A stretch of DNA of 64,000 nucleotides from an uncultured Maribacter sp. (GCF_947495965.1 NZ_CANMBB010000004.1:1-64000); one strand, 5' to 3'; counted from the first letter of the stretch, positions 27,856 through 38,284 are shown. A program made the numbers and translations. The notes: generated by a model from the letters alone, not told the origin.

Positions 27856-28710
27856 TTATTTTAGTTTAAAAGAATACATATTTCTTCCAGTAGGCCCTTT
27901 TTTTTCATCAGATAGTAATAAGGTACTCTGATTTAAAAAACAAACAGATTCTAATTGGTTTGTAGATTCTAAATCTATAGTCTCTACTTTTCCTTTAGAA
28001 AAATTAGCATCTTTAAAATCGGTTATAATAAATAACTTTCCATAGCTTAATAAAACCAATTTAGAGCCATCTGGAGCTAAATCTGCAGAGGTTATCTGGC
28101 ATGTGTTCCAATCATCACAAAAATTTAATGTATCTACTAATTGGGCTTTATGATTTCCTGCAATAGAAGGTATTTTGTATACAAAAGCTTCTCCGTTAAA
28201 TGGGTGCGAACGGTTTTTAGTGATTAAATATAAAAAGTTGTTGTAATAAAAAATAGCCTCAGCATCATAAAATAAATGACTTTTTTTAGGAGGAAATTTT
28301 TCTTGTTCAGGATAATAAAAATGTATTGCTTCAGCATCAATTTTGTCTCCTTTTTCTATTTCAGGATTTGGGATTTTATATATAACTAAATCTTTACGTT
28401 TATTATCATTATTACCAGTATCTGCAATATAAACATTGCCTTTATCGTCTTTAGTAAGGTCTTCCCAGTCTTTATTTTTTCGTTTTTTAACTTCTAGTGT
28501 TTTTGTGATTTTGCCTTTAAAATTTGTTTGATAAATTTTATTTTTATTTCCACTATCTTCCACAAACCAGGCGTGGGTTTCAGAGAAAGATACAATACCA
28601 GAATTTTCACTTAATTCTTTTGGTAGCTCGGTAATTAAAACTAGTTTGCTAGAATTATTGCAAGTATTTAAGCTAAAAATTGTAATAAGAAAAACTAGAA
28701 ACTTTAACAT
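27856..28710 (-). CDS. Propeller-like lipoprotein
   Basis: A 284-residue lipoprotein (lipobox cysteine 17, LNTC). Repeated beta-strand blocks with WFVEDSGN, WEDLTKDDKGNVYIADTGNN and LESVCFLNQS suggest a six-bladed beta-propeller, perhaps of the SdiA-regulated or phytase-like type. No catalytic site is obvious. It converges with the large phosphoesterase fusion, only 3 bases separating the two stop codons. Confidence 0.75.
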   Translation of the reverse strand: MLKFLVFLITIFSLNTCNNSSKLVLITELPKELSENSGIVSFSETHAWFVEDSGNKNKIYQTNFKGKITKTLEVKKRKNKDWEDLTKDDKGNVYIADTGNNDNKRKDLVIYKIPNPEIEKGDKIDAEAIHFYYPEQEKFPPKKSHLFYDAEAIFYYNNFLYLITKNRSHPFNGEAFVYKIPSIAGNHKAQLVDTLNFCDDWNTCQITSADLAPDGSKLVLLSYGKLFIITDFKDANFSKGKVETIDLESTNQLESVCFLNQSTLLLSDEKKGPTGRNMYSFKLK

Positions 28711-28738
28711 TGCACTGTTTTTTTTAGGATAACATACC

Positions 28739-28746
28739 CAAAGTTA
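28739..28746 (-). promoter_or_regulatory. Bacteroidetal -7 box for the propeller lipoprotein gene
   Basis: On the minus strand this reads TAACTTTG, matching TAnnTTTG 29 bases before the ATG at 28710. No -33 box is clear. Confidence 0.4.
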
Positions 28747-28868
28747 AATTATAAAATAGAGAAGGGCTTTAGTTTCTACTTTGTTTAACATCAATTTATA
28801 CAAGTTTGTGATAATTTTAGTTTTTAAATAAGATGTTTTTAAGATAGACTTGCTTTATAGAGAACTAA

Positions 28869-28914
28869 AATAAAAATGGGATAAGTGAGTATACTCACTT
28901 ATCCCATTTTTATT
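28869..28914. terminator. 46-bp perfect palindromic terminator after the symporter gene
   Basis: A perfect inverted repeat of 23 bp per arm, centred at 28891/28892, with A/T tracts at both outer ends. It lies 14 bases beyond the stop of the minus-strand symporter gene and could stop transcription in both directions. Confidence 0.85.
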
Positions 28915-28928
28915 AAACTATTTTTGTA

Positions 28929-30581
28929 TTAGTTCCAGAACATAGCATAAAGAGCTACTAAGACAATCATTACGGCAAAAGAACCAATAGTAAATAAAGA
29001 AGATGTTTTAAATATATCTCCAGAAAGGTTGATTCCTTTTTCGTCGTCTTTTCCATTATTCTGCATATAACTTAATACAGCAATAACTAACATCGTTAAT
29101 AAAGTAGTATATCCCATTTGATCCATGAAAGGAACATCTACAAATAAAGCACTTGTAGACCAACCATTAGGAGCTACTTTAAAGTACATAGCAATAGGAA
29201 TAGAAACTAATGCTCCAATAATGGCAGCTTTGTTTGTTGTTTTTTTCCAGAATAGCCCTAAAAGAAATACCCCAAGAATACCAGGACTTACAATACCTGT
29301 ATACTCTTGAATAAATTGAAAAGCTTGGTCTATTCCTCCAAGTAATGGAGCCATAATAGAAGCAATAATTAATGCAACTGCAGCAGAAATTCTACCAACA
29401 TTCACGGTTTTTTTATCACTAGCATTCTTATCAATATATTGTTTATATATATCCATTGTAAAAATGGTAGATGTTGAGTTAAGCATAGATGCTAAAGAAG
29501 AAACAATAGCAGCAGCAAGTGCAGCAAAAGCAACCCCTTTTAATCCTGTAGGTAAAAATTGTAATAACCATGGGTATGCTTTATCGGCTTGTTCTAAAGA
29601 AGGTAAATTCTTTAAACCAGCTTCTCCAAGGCTAGCCAAAATTTCTGGGTCGTTAACCATTACGTAAGCTGCAATACCAGGTAAAACAACTATAACAGGT
29701 ATTATTAATTTTAAAACAGCTGCCATAAGAATACCTTTTTGAGATTCCTTTAATGATTTAGCTGCAAGTGTTCTTTGTATAATATATTGGTTAAAGCCCC
29801 AATAGTAAAGGTTTGCTACCCATAAACCACCAACTAGTACTCCAATTCCTGGTAGGTTTTTGTATTGCGGGTTAGATTTATCTAAAATCATAGCAAATTT
29901 ATCAGGAACAGCATTATATACAACTTTTACACCTTCAATAACTCCTTCGCCACCAGATACGGTATTTAAAGCAAGGTATGTAGTTACTAAACCACCTAAA
30001 ACTAAAAATACTACTTGTATTACATCTGTCCATGCTACAGCAGATAATCCTCCGTATAAAGAATATGCAGCAGCAAATAATGCTAGCCCTATAACACCAT
30101 AAACCATTGGTATTCCCATAATAGTTTCTAAGGCTAAAGAACCTAGGTATAGAACAGAAGCTAAGTTTACAAAAACATATAGTGCTATCCAGAATACAGC
30201 TAATATGGTTTTTAAGTTAGTAGAGAATCTTTTTTCTACAAATTCAGGAATTGTGTATAATCCTTTTTCAATAAAAATAGGAAGAAAATATTTTCCAACT
30301 ATAATTAAAGTAAGTGCTGCCATCCATTCATAGGAGGCAATTGCTAAGCCTAATGCAAAACCGGAACCAGACATTCCAATAAACTGTTCCGCAGAAATGT
30401 TCGCAGCAATTAATGATGCGCCTATTGCCCACCAAGGCAAAGATTTACTTGCTAAAAAATAATCTTCAGCGTTTTTTTGATGGCCTTTTTTATCACGAGA
30501 TACCCAAAGGCCCACTCCTAAAATTAATACAGCATATGCAGTAAAAATAAAATAATCCCAAAATTCAAATGCAGTGGTCAT
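28929..30581 (-). CDS. Sodium/solute symporter (SSS family, SGLT-like)
   Basis: A 550-residue inner-membrane transporter with about 14 hydrophobic helices. Early motifs ASLIAANISAEQFIGMSGSG and ASYEWMAA match SGLT-like sodium/sugar symporters. It diverges from a phosphorylase pathway for alpha-glucans, which makes a disaccharide such as maltose or trehalose a plausible substrate. That assignment is inferred from context. Confidence 0.9.
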   Translation of the reverse strand: MTTAFEFWDYFIFTAYAVLILGVGLWVSRDKKGHQKNAEDYFLASKSLPWWAIGASLIAANISAEQFIGMSGSGFALGLAIASYEWMAALTLIIVGKYFLPIFIEKGLYTIPEFVEKRFSTNLKTILAVFWIALYVFVNLASVLYLGSLALETIMGIPMVYGVIGLALFAAAYSLYGGLSAVAWTDVIQVVFLVLGGLVTTYLALNTVSGGEGVIEGVKVVYNAVPDKFAMILDKSNPQYKNLPGIGVLVGGLWVANLYYWGFNQYIIQRTLAAKSLKESQKGILMAAVLKLIIPVIVVLPGIAAYVMVNDPEILASLGEAGLKNLPSLEQADKAYPWLLQFLPTGLKGVAFAALAAAIVSSLASMLNSTSTIFTMDIYKQYIDKNASDKKTVNVGRISAAVALIIASIMAPLLGGIDQAFQFIQEYTGIVSPGILGVFLLGLFWKKTTNKAAIIGALVSIPIAMYFKVAPNGWSTSALFVDVPFMDQMGYTTLLTMLVIAVLSYMQNNGKDDEKGINLSGDIFKTSSLFTIGSFAVMIVLVALYAMFWN

Positions 30582-30951
30582 AATTTCTTGTTTGGTTGTT
30601 AAATTGTTTAAAAATTATATAAGTGTTGAGGCTTATATAAAAAGGGTAATAAACGTACAATATACGGTTAATATTAATAATGGTAAAAATTAAGCGATTT
30701 AATTAACATATTGGCCTTTTTTTTAACTTTTTTTATGTCAATTCATAATATCTGTTGTCTTCCATAAGAAAAAAAAGAGAAAATTACATGGGAGGGTTTG
30801 TAAATCCCTAAAAATCAGCATCAATTTTAAAAAAATTTATTTTAAAAAAGGATTAAAAATAACATATTCTTATTACTTGCTAACTAAAAAGTTCGGACTT
30901 TTACATCTCTGAATTTAAAGGAGTTTAAGCATTTATTTTTAAATATATTTT
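30582..30951. promoter_or_regulatory. Divergent control region between symporter and glucan operon
   Basis: A 370-base, very AT-rich stretch without a credible gene. It contains an imperfect inverted repeat (30793-30809, AGGGTTTGTAAATCCCT) and a small hairpin with a TCGG loop (30887-30902, arms AAAAGT and ACTTTT). These could serve as an operator and a leader hairpin for the two divergent transcripts. I found no full-consensus promoter and no LacI-type operator. Confidence 0.35.
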
Positions 30952-31611
30952 ATGCAAAGTATTGGTTTTATTTTTGATTTAGATGGTGTTATTGTAGATA
31001 CTGCTAAATATCATTTTTTAGCTTGGAAAAAACTGGCGAATGAGTTGGGTTTTGAATTCACCTTAGAACAGAATGAAATGTTTAAAGGGGTAAGTAGAAA
31101 AAGTTGTTTAGAAATACTATTAGATATAGGAAAAGTAACAGCAACACAAGAACAATTTGATACTTGGATGCATGATAAAAATGTAGACTATTTAGCTTAT
31201 ATAGAAAAAATGGATGCTTCAGAAATTCTTCCAGAAGTTCCTAGAGTATTAAGATTTTTAAAAGAAAATAAAATACCAATAGCACTTGGTTCTGCCAGTA
31301 AAAATGCGAAACCTATTTTAGAAAAAGTAGGTTTGTTGGCGTATTTTGATGCAATTTTAGATGGTAATAATGTTACTAAAGCAAAACCGGATCCAGAAGT
31401 GTTTTTATTAGCGGCAAAGGAATTAAATATAGCTCCAGAAAATTGTATTGTTTTTGAAGATGCGGTAGCTGGTATAGCTGCAGCAAATAATGCAAAGATG
31501 ATAAGTATTGGTATTGGCGATGCCAGTATTTTAATAGAAGCTAAGCACAATTTTAAAGATTTTACAGAAATGTCTTTAGATTTTATTAAAGAATTAATAG
31601 GTAAAAAATGA
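30952..31611 (+). CDS. pgmB: Beta-phosphoglucomutase (HAD family)
   Basis: A 219-residue HAD-type phosphomutase converting beta-glucose 1-phosphate to glucose 6-phosphate. The catalytic DxD is in FDLDGVIVD (D9, D11), and later motifs are LGSASKN and VFEDAVAGI. Its stop overlaps the start of the GH65 phosphorylase by four bases (ATGA), so the phosphorylase product is passed directly to this enzyme. Confidence 0.92.
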   Translation: MQSIGFIFDLDGVIVDTAKYHFLAWKKLANELGFEFTLEQNEMFKGVSRKSCLEILLDIGKVTATQEQFDTWMHDKNVDYLAYIEKMDASEILPEVPRVLRFLKENKIPIALGSASKNAKPILEKVGLLAYFDAILDGNNVTKAKPDPEVFLLAAKELNIAPENCIVFEDAVAGIAAANNAKMISIGIGDASILIEAKHNFKDFTEMSLDFIKELIGKK

Positions 31612-33917
31612 ATCAGGATTATATAAAACCAGACAATTGGTCTATCATAGAAGAGGGCTTTAATGCAGAAAGGGTAAAATCCTCCGAAAGCCTATTTAGT
31701 ATTGGTAACGGGGCTATGGGGCAACGCGCAAATTTTGAAGAAAGCTATTCTGGCGAAACTTTTCAGGGTAGTTATATAGCAGGAGTATATTACCCAGATA
31801 AAACACGAGTAGGTTGGTGGAAAAATGGATACCCAGAATATTTTGCAAAAGTATTAAATGCTCCAAACTGGATTGGAATTAATGTTTTTATAAATAATGA
31901 ACCTTTAGATTTAAATACTTGCAAAGAAATTTCCGATTTTAAAAGGGAGTTAAACATGCAAGAAGGATGGTATAAAAGAACTTTTAAAGCTACGTTACCT
32001 AATACCAATAAAGTAGAAGTTGCCATTACTAGATTTTTAAGTTTAGATATAGATGAGGTTGGTGCAATTTCGTATACTGTAAAAGTTGTAAACCATGATG
32101 CCGTTGTAAAGTTTGTACCTTATTTGGATAGTGGTATAACAAATGAAGATAGTAATTGGGACGATAAATTTTGGAATACAACTAGGGTAGATACCTCTGA
32201 AAACAGAGCTTTTATAGAGTCTCATACCATGAAAACCAATTTTAAGGTATGTACATTTATGCAAGCCAATGTAGTTTACAAAGCCAATGAAATTAGTGTT
32301 GTTAAAGGAGAAAGTTCAGAAACTTTTATAAGTGCTATTATAGAACAAGAGGTAGAAAAAGGAGAAGAAATTACATTATATAAATTTGGAGGTTATACGG
32401 TTTCTACAAATCATGAAAGTGGTAAACTACAAGAAGCAGCCAATATTGCTTTAGACAAAGCTAGTACGCTTGGGTTTCATAAATTATTAGAAAAGCAGAA
32501 AAATGCTTGGGCTAGTATTTGGGAAATGAGTGATATTTCAATCCTTGGCGACGTAAAAGCACAACAAGCCATTCGGTTTAATATTTTTCAATTAAATCAG
32601 ACCTATTTAGGGACAGATTCTAGGTTAAACATAGGCCCAAAAGGATTTACCGGAGAAAAATACGGCGGTAGTACTTATTGGGATACCGAGGCTTATTGTA
32701 TACCATTTTATATGGCAACAAAAGACCAACAAGTAGCAAGAAAATTATTAAAGTATAGATACAATCATTTAGAGAAAGCTATAGAAAATGCGCAAAAATT
32801 AGGCTTTGTAAAAGGCGCTGCGCTTTACCCAATGGTAACTATGAATGGTGAAGAATGCCATAACGAGTGGGAAATTACTTTTGAAGAAATTCATAGAAAC
32901 GGTGCCATAGCTTTTGCCATTTATAATTATTACAGGTACACAGGAGACTATAGTTATATCCAAGAAATGGGTCTAGAAGTATTAATTGGTATTGCCCGTT
33001 TTTGGCAACAAAGAGCAACCTATTCTTCTGCTAAAGAAAAATATGTAATTCTTGGTGTTACTGGCCCTAATGAGTACGAAAATAATGTGAACAATAATTG
33101 GTATACTAACTATATTGCTAAATGGTGTTTAGAATTTACAGCAGCGCAACTACGCAAAGTAAAAGAAGAATATGCAGAGGAGTATACTAGAATTATAAAT
33201 AAAACTGCAGTTTCAGATGCAGAGATTAAAGAATGGAAAACGGTTGCCCAAAACATGTATTTTCCATATTCAAAAGAGCATAATGTATACCTACAACAAG
33301 ATGGTTTTTTAGATAAAGAATTAATAAAAGTATCCAATTTAGATACATCGCAAAGACCAATAAATCAAAAATGGAGCTGGGACAGAATTTTGCGATCACC
33401 TTATATAAAACAAGCGGATATTTTACAAGGTTTTTATTTCTTTGAAAACCATTTTACACAAGAAGAGCTAGAAAATCATTTCGATTTTTACGAACCATTT
33501 ACAGTGCATGAATCTTCTTTATCTCCATGTGTACATAGCATACAAGCTGCTAAATTAGGAAGGATGGAGCAGGCATATAATTTTTACTTACGAACTTCTA
33601 GGTTAGATTTAGATGACTATAACAAAGAAGTAGAAGAAGGTTTGCATATTACAAGTATGGCTGGTACTTGGATGAGTATTGTAGAAGGTTTTGGAGGTAT
33701 GCGCATACAGGAGAATACACTTTCATTTATGCCTCAAATTCCAGAACAATGGTCTTCGTATTCTTTTAAAATAAACTTTAGAAATACTATTATTACGGTT
33801 ACGGTAAATACCAAAGAAACAAGTTTTAGTATTCTTGGAAACCAAGAGGTAAATATACTGGTAAACCATAAAAAGGTATTACTTATTCCAGGAGAAGTAG
33901 TAAAAGTTAGTAATTAG
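31608..33917 (+). CDS. Glycoside hydrolase family 65 disaccharide phosphorylase
   Basis: A 769-residue cytosolic enzyme with no signal peptide. The central (alpha/alpha)6 barrel contains NGEECHNEWEITFEE (about 413-427), which includes the conserved general-acid glutamate of GH65 phosphorylases. Established knowledge: family members split maltose, trehalose, kojibiose or related disaccharides with phosphate, giving beta-glucose 1-phosphate and glucose. Pairing with pgmB and a GH13 enzyme makes maltose phosphorylase most likely, although trehalose cannot be excluded by eye. Confidence 0.92.
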   Translation: MNQDYIKPDNWSIIEEGFNAERVKSSESLFSIGNGAMGQRANFEESYSGETFQGSYIAGVYYPDKTRVGWWKNGYPEYFAKVLNAPNWIGINVFINNEPLDLNTCKEISDFKRELNMQEGWYKRTFKATLPNTNKVEVAITRFLSLDIDEVGAISYTVKVVNHDAVVKFVPYLDSGITNEDSNWDDKFWNTTRVDTSENRAFIESHTMKTNFKVCTFMQANVVYKANEISVVKGESSETFISAIIEQEVEKGEEITLYKFGGYTVSTNHESGKLQEAANIALDKASTLGFHKLLEKQKNAWASIWEMSDISILGDVKAQQAIRFNIFQLNQTYLGTDSRLNIGPKGFTGEKYGGSTYWDTEAYCIPFYMATKDQQVARKLLKYRYNHLEKAIENAQKLGFVKGAALYPMVTMNGEECHNEWEITFEEIHRNGAIAFAIYNYYRYTGDYSYIQEMGLEVLIGIARFWQQRATYSSAKEKYVILGVTGPNEYENNVNNNWYTNYIAKWCLEFTAAQLRKVKEEYAEEYTRIINKTAVSDAEIKEWKTVAQNMYFPYSKEHNVYLQQDGFLDKELIKVSNLDTSQRPINQKWSWDRILRSPYIKQADILQGFYFFENHFTQEELENHFDFYEPFTVHESSLSPCVHSIQAAKLGRMEQAYNFYLRTSRLDLDDYNKEVEEGLHITSMAGTWMSIVEGFGGMRIQENTLSFMPQIPEQWSSYSFKINFRNTIITVTVNTKETSFSILGNQEVNILVNHKKVLLIPGEVVKVSN

Positions 33918-33926
33918 TATAACCAC

Positions 33927-35705
33927 ATGGCAAAAAAGAAAAAAGCAACAGTATACCAAGTTTTTACCAGATTATTTGGGAATACAAATACTACCAATAA
34001 ACCTTGGGGTACTATTGAAGAAAATGGAGTTGGGAAGTTTAATGACTTTACTGTAAAAGCTTTAAAAAGTATAAAGGAATTAGGTGTTACACATATCTGG
34101 TATACAGGAGTACCACACCATGCGGTAATAAGAGATTATACAAAATTTGGAATTTCTAACGATAGCCCAGAAGTTGTTAAAGGTAGAGCAGGTTCCCCGT
34201 ATGCTGTTAAAGATTATTATAATGTAAACCCAGATTTAGCGGTTGATCCAGAAAATAGGCTGCAAGAATTTAAAGATCTAATAGAGCGTTCTCATAAAAT
34301 AGGCTTAGAAGTTATTATAGATATAGTTCCAAATCATGTAGCTCGTAAATACAAAGGAGAAACTAATCCAGACGGAATTGTAGATTTTGGTGCTAAGGAT
34401 GATACTACGGTAGAATATAATAAAAATAATAACTTTTATTATATACCTGGAAAGGAGTACAAATCGCCAGATTGGAAAGAAGGACTTTTACCTTTAGGAG
34501 GTAACCCAGAAGAAAAAATAGAACCTTTTAAAGAGGTTCCTGCTAAGTGGACAGGTAACGGGTCTCGTTTAGCACAGCCAAATATTAATGATTGGTATGA
34601 GACTGTAAAAATAAATTATGGAATACGACCAGATGGAATGTATGATTTTGATACGTTACCCGAAGACTATTTTCATAAAAACTACGAAGAACATTATGCC
34701 TTTTGGAAAAATAAAGAGGTGCCAAATTCTTGGATAAAGTTTAAAGATATTGCACTGTACTGGCTAAATTTTGGTGTAGATGGTTTTAGGTATGATATGG
34801 CCGAAATGGTTCCGGTAGAGTTCTGGAGCTACCTAAACTCCCACATAAAAATGCAAAAAAACGATGCCTTTATAATGGCAGAAGTATATAATCCAGATTT
34901 GTATAGAGATTATATTTTTCTTGGTAAAATGGATTATTTATATGATAAGGTAGAACTGTACGATAGCCTTAAACATATTATGAAAGGATATGGATGGACA
35001 GACCATATAGCCGTGGTTCAAAATAATCTAAAAGATATTGAGCATAATATGCTTCATTTTTTAGAAAACCATGATGAACAACGTATAGCTAGTCCAGAAT
35101 TTGTTAGTAAAGCAGAAATAGGAAAACCAGCTATGGTAGTTTCTGCAACATTAAGTACTGCACCAACTATGCTCTATTTTGGGCAAGAAGTAGGAGAGCC
35201 TGCAGTAGAAAATGCAGGTTTTGGAAGTGCTTCTAGAACCTCAATTTTTGATTATGTTGGGGTGCCAACTTTTCAAAGATGGGTAAACAATAAAAAGTTT
35301 GATGGTGGTCAATCTACAAAGCAAGAAAAGGAATTAAGAGATTTTTATAAAAGACTATTAAACTTTACAAAAAATAGTAGTGCGTTAATGGGTTTTTATC
35401 AAGAAATCCACTTTTACAATAAAGAAACTACGAAAGATTATGATCATCGAATATTTTCTTTTGTACGTTGGGATAAAGAAGAAAAACTACTTATTGTTTC
35501 TAATTTTGATGCAGAAAAAACCTATAATCTAGATTTAAAGTTGCCAGAAAGTATGGTAACCTCTTGGGGTTTAACAGATGACACGTATGAACTAGAAGAA
35601 AAACTATATGGAAAAATTAAGCCTCCTCTAGAAGTAAAAAATAAAGAAGGTCACATTAAAATAGAATTACTTCCATTAGAATCTTTTATCTTTCAGCTTC
35701 AATAA
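33927..35705 (+). CDS. Glycoside hydrolase family 13 enzyme (alpha-amylase family)
   Basis: A 592-residue cytosolic enzyme. The four GH13 regions are visible: DIVPNH (132-137), GFRYDMAE with nucleophile D290, IMAEVYN with acid/base E319, and ENHDEQR with D383. The absence of a signal peptide implies action on imported oligosaccharides. It starts 9 bases after the GH65 stop and completes a pgmB-phosphorylase-amylase operon. Exact specificity is unknown. Confidence 0.92.
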   Translation: MAKKKKATVYQVFTRLFGNTNTTNKPWGTIEENGVGKFNDFTVKALKSIKELGVTHIWYTGVPHHAVIRDYTKFGISNDSPEVVKGRAGSPYAVKDYYNVNPDLAVDPENRLQEFKDLIERSHKIGLEVIIDIVPNHVARKYKGETNPDGIVDFGAKDDTTVEYNKNNNFYYIPGKEYKSPDWKEGLLPLGGNPEEKIEPFKEVPAKWTGNGSRLAQPNINDWYETVKINYGIRPDGMYDFDTLPEDYFHKNYEEHYAFWKNKEVPNSWIKFKDIALYWLNFGVDGFRYDMAEMVPVEFWSYLNSHIKMQKNDAFIMAEVYNPDLYRDYIFLGKMDYLYDKVELYDSLKHIMKGYGWTDHIAVVQNNLKDIEHNMLHFLENHDEQRIASPEFVSKAEIGKPAMVVSATLSTAPTMLYFGQEVGEPAVENAGFGSASRTSIFDYVGVPTFQRWVNNKKFDGGQSTKQEKELRDFYKRLLNFTKNSSALMGFYQEIHFYNKETTKDYDHRIFSFVRWDKEEKLLIVSNFDAEKTYNLDLKLPESMVTSWGLTDDTYELEEKLYGKIKPPLEVKNKEGHIKIELLPLESFIFQLQ

Positions 35706-35719
35706 ACAATATAAAACAG

Positions 35720-36463
35720 ATGTTAAAATATTGGTTTAGTCTTGTTTTATTATTTTCATTTAGCTGTATACCAATGAATAAACCTTTAGTAATAGGACAT
35801 CGTGGAGCCATGGGTCACGAAACGGAAAACACAATAACATCTATCCAAAAAGCTTTAGATTTAGGAGTAGATATGATAGAGATTGATGTTTTTAAAATTA
35901 AAAGTGGTGAGATTGTAGTTTTTCATGATGATACTTTAGAAAGGCTAACCAATGGTAAAGGGAAAATAGAAGAATATACCTTTACAGAGTTACGTAAACT
36001 TGTAGTAACGGGGAATCATAAAATTCCTTTGTTAACAGATGTTTTGGATGCAATAGATGCACAAGTGCCTTTAAATATAGAACTTAAAGGAGCAAATACC
36101 GCCAAAGAGGTTAATACTATTGTTTTAGAATATGTGAAAGATAAAGATTGGGCATTAAGTGACTTTATTATTTCTAGTTTTAATTGGGATGAGTTAAGAA
36201 TAATGCGAGATACCAATAGAAATATTAGCATAGCGGTTTTAACAGAAGGAAACCCTGAAGATGCAATTACTATAGCAAAGGAGTTGCATGCAGAGGCAAT
36301 TAATCCTAATTTTAAAATGCTATCCTTAGAAATTGCAAATACTATAAGAGATGCTGGCTTTAAAATATATACTTGGACCGTTAATGAGTCAAATGAAATT
36401 AACGGAGCAAAAAGATGGGCAGTAGATGGTATAATTACGAACTTTCCAGAACGAGTTAACTGA
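35720..36463 (+). CDS. Glycerophosphodiester phosphodiesterase lipoprotein
   Basis: A 247-residue protein with a lipoprotein signal (lipobox cysteine about 16, FSFSC). The GDPD active-site motifs are present: IGHRGAMGHETENT, IEIDV and FHDDTLERLTNG. It hydrolyses glycerophosphodiesters to glycerol 3-phosphate and an alcohol, probably in the periplasm. Its stop overlaps the next ATG by one base (TGATG), so it is coupled to the flavoprotein gene. The 14-base gap from the GH13 gene allows read-through. Confidence 0.92.
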   Translation: MLKYWFSLVLLFSFSCIPMNKPLVIGHRGAMGHETENTITSIQKALDLGVDMIEIDVFKIKSGEIVVFHDDTLERLTNGKGKIEEYTFTELRKLVVTGNHKIPLLTDVLDAIDAQVPLNIELKGANTAKEVNTIVLEYVKDKDWALSDFIISSFNWDELRIMRDTNRNISIAVLTEGNPEDAITIAKELHAEAINPNFKMLSLEIANTIRDAGFKIYTWTVNESNEINGAKRWAVDGIITNFPERVN

Positions 36464-37737
36464 TGTTTGATGTTTTAATAGTAGGAGGAGGAGCTTCTGG
36501 TTTTTATGCAGCCATACATATTGCAGAAAATAACCCTAATTTAAAAATAGGAATCCTAGAGAAGGGGAAAGATGTTTTATCAAAAGTAAAAATATCTGGC
36601 GGCGGCAGATGTAACGTTACACATGCCGAATTTGACCCAAAAGAATTATCCAAGAATTACCCACGAGGAGAAAAAGAAATTTTAGGACCTTTTCATACCT
36701 ATTGTAGTGGAGATACGGTAGGCTTTTTTTCAGAAAAAGGGGTTAATTTAAAAATAGAAGAAGATGGCAGAATGTTTCCAGAATCTAATTCTTCGCAGAC
36801 TATAATAGATTGTTTTTTAACCGAAACTACCAAACTTGGAATCAAAATTATAACGCAAAATGCTGTAGTAAATATGGAAACTTTGTCAGAAGAAAAAGGT
36901 TGGAAAATAACTTGCGTTAAAGAAATTTTTAAGTGTAAAAAATTGCTAATTGCCACAGGTAGTAGCCCTAAAATATGGTCTATTTTAAAAGGACTTGGGC
37001 ATACAATAGTACCTCCGGTTCCATCCTTATTTACTTTTAATACAAAAGATAATCGTATTTCTAAAATTCCAGGAGTAGCTACAAATGCAATAGTAAAAGT
37101 ATTGTCTAAAAATAAGATTTCTACAAAGATTACGGTGCCTTTAAAAAGTGCTTTAAAACAAGAGGCTTTATTAGAGACAGAGGGGCCAGTATTAGTTACA
37201 CATTGGGGATTAAGTGGTCCTGCAATTTTAAAATTATCTGCTTGGGGAGCAACTATTTTAAACGGCCTTAATTATAAGTTTACGATTGCAATAAACTGGT
37301 TGCCAGATTTTCATGAAGGGGCTATTGTAGATTACTTAATGAAGATAAAAGAGGTAGAAGCAAAAAAAACTATCCTTAGAACAAAAGCTGTAGAACTCCC
37401 TCGTAGACTTTGGATTAATCTTGTAAAAGCATCCGGAATTAATGAGACCTTAAAATGGGCTGATGTTACTAAGAACCAATTACACCTTTTAGCAGACCAA
37501 TTAACGAATTGTAAAATAAACGTTGATGGTAAAAGTACCTTTAAAGAAGAGTTTGTAACTGCTGGCGGGGTAGATTTAAAAGAAATAAACTTTAAAACCT
37601 ATAAAAGTAAAAACTTGCCTAACTTGTATTTTGCTGGCGAAGTAATTAATGTAGATGCCATAACAGGCGGATTTAATTTTCAGAATGCATGGACAAGTGG
37701 GTATATTGCAGCGCAGGCAATTGCATCAGAATTTTAA
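36463..37737 (+). CDS. HI0933/BaiN-type flavoprotein
   Basis: A 424-residue FAD-dependent oxidoreductase of the HI0933/BaiN-like family. The dinucleotide motif GGGASGFYAA is near residue 8 and GGGRCNVTH near 46-54. A C-terminal FAD contact is GEVINVDAITGGFNFQNAW. The substrate is unknown; some relatives act on bile acids, but that cannot be inferred here. It is coupled to the preceding gene. Confidence 0.9.
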   Translation: MFDVLIVGGGASGFYAAIHIAENNPNLKIGILEKGKDVLSKVKISGGGRCNVTHAEFDPKELSKNYPRGEKEILGPFHTYCSGDTVGFFSEKGVNLKIEEDGRMFPESNSSQTIIDCFLTETTKLGIKIITQNAVVNMETLSEEKGWKITCVKEIFKCKKLLIATGSSPKIWSILKGLGHTIVPPVPSLFTFNTKDNRISKIPGVATNAIVKVLSKNKISTKITVPLKSALKQEALLETEGPVLVTHWGLSGPAILKLSAWGATILNGLNYKFTIAINWLPDFHEGAIVDYLMKIKEVEAKKTILRTKAVELPRRLWINLVKASGINETLKWADVTKNQLHLLADQLTNCKINVDGKSTFKEEFVTAGGVDLKEINFKTYKSKNLPNLYFAGEVINVDAITGGFNFQNAWTSGYIAAQAIASEF

Positions 37738-37741
37738 AAAT

Positions 37742-38284
37742 ATGAAAACCTATATAGCTTTACTTAGAGGAATTAATGTTGGCGGTAAAAATAAAATTAA
37801 AATGGCCAATTTACGCCTTCTTTTAGAAGAAAACGGTTTTAAAAATGTACAAACATATATTCAAAGTGGCAATATTGTATTTAACACATCAGAAGAAAAT
37901 AAAAGGGAACTAGAAAATATAATAGCAGAAATAATTAAAAAAAACTATGATTTTGAGGTTCCGGTGGTGGTAAAAACAGGGGAAGAAATACAATCTATTC
38001 TTACAAATAATCCATATAAAAATCAGGAAGATTTAAATAGTAATAAAATTTACTTTGTCTTATTAAAAAAACAACCTTCAGAGGAAAATAAAGAAATCTT
38101 AAACGCTATTTCTTTTACAAATGAATCCCTAGAAATTAACCCTAACTGTGTATATTTAAGATGTGCTTTAGGAGCAGGAAAAGCTAAGTGTACCAATAAT
38201 CTTATAGAGAAAAAGCTTAAGGTAGCTGCAACTACTAGGAATTATAAAACAATGCTAAAACTGCAAGAGATGGCATTAATTTAA
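37742..38284 (+). CDS. DUF1697 protein
   Basis: A 180-residue protein beginning at the ATG at 37742, 4 bases after the flavoprotein stop. The N-terminal motif YIALLRGINVGGKNKIKM is characteristic of the DUF1697 family, whose function is unknown. It ends 9 bases inside the 3' end of the convergent tspO-like gene. Confidence 0.88.
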   Translation: MKTYIALLRGINVGGKNKIKMANLRLLLEENGFKNVQTYIQSGNIVFNTSEENKRELENIIAEIIKKNYDFEVPVVVKTGEEIQSILTNNPYKNQEDLNSNKIYFVLLKKQPSEENKEILNAISFTNESLEINPNCVYLRCALGAGKAKCTNNLIEKKLKVAATTRNYKTMLKLQEMALI

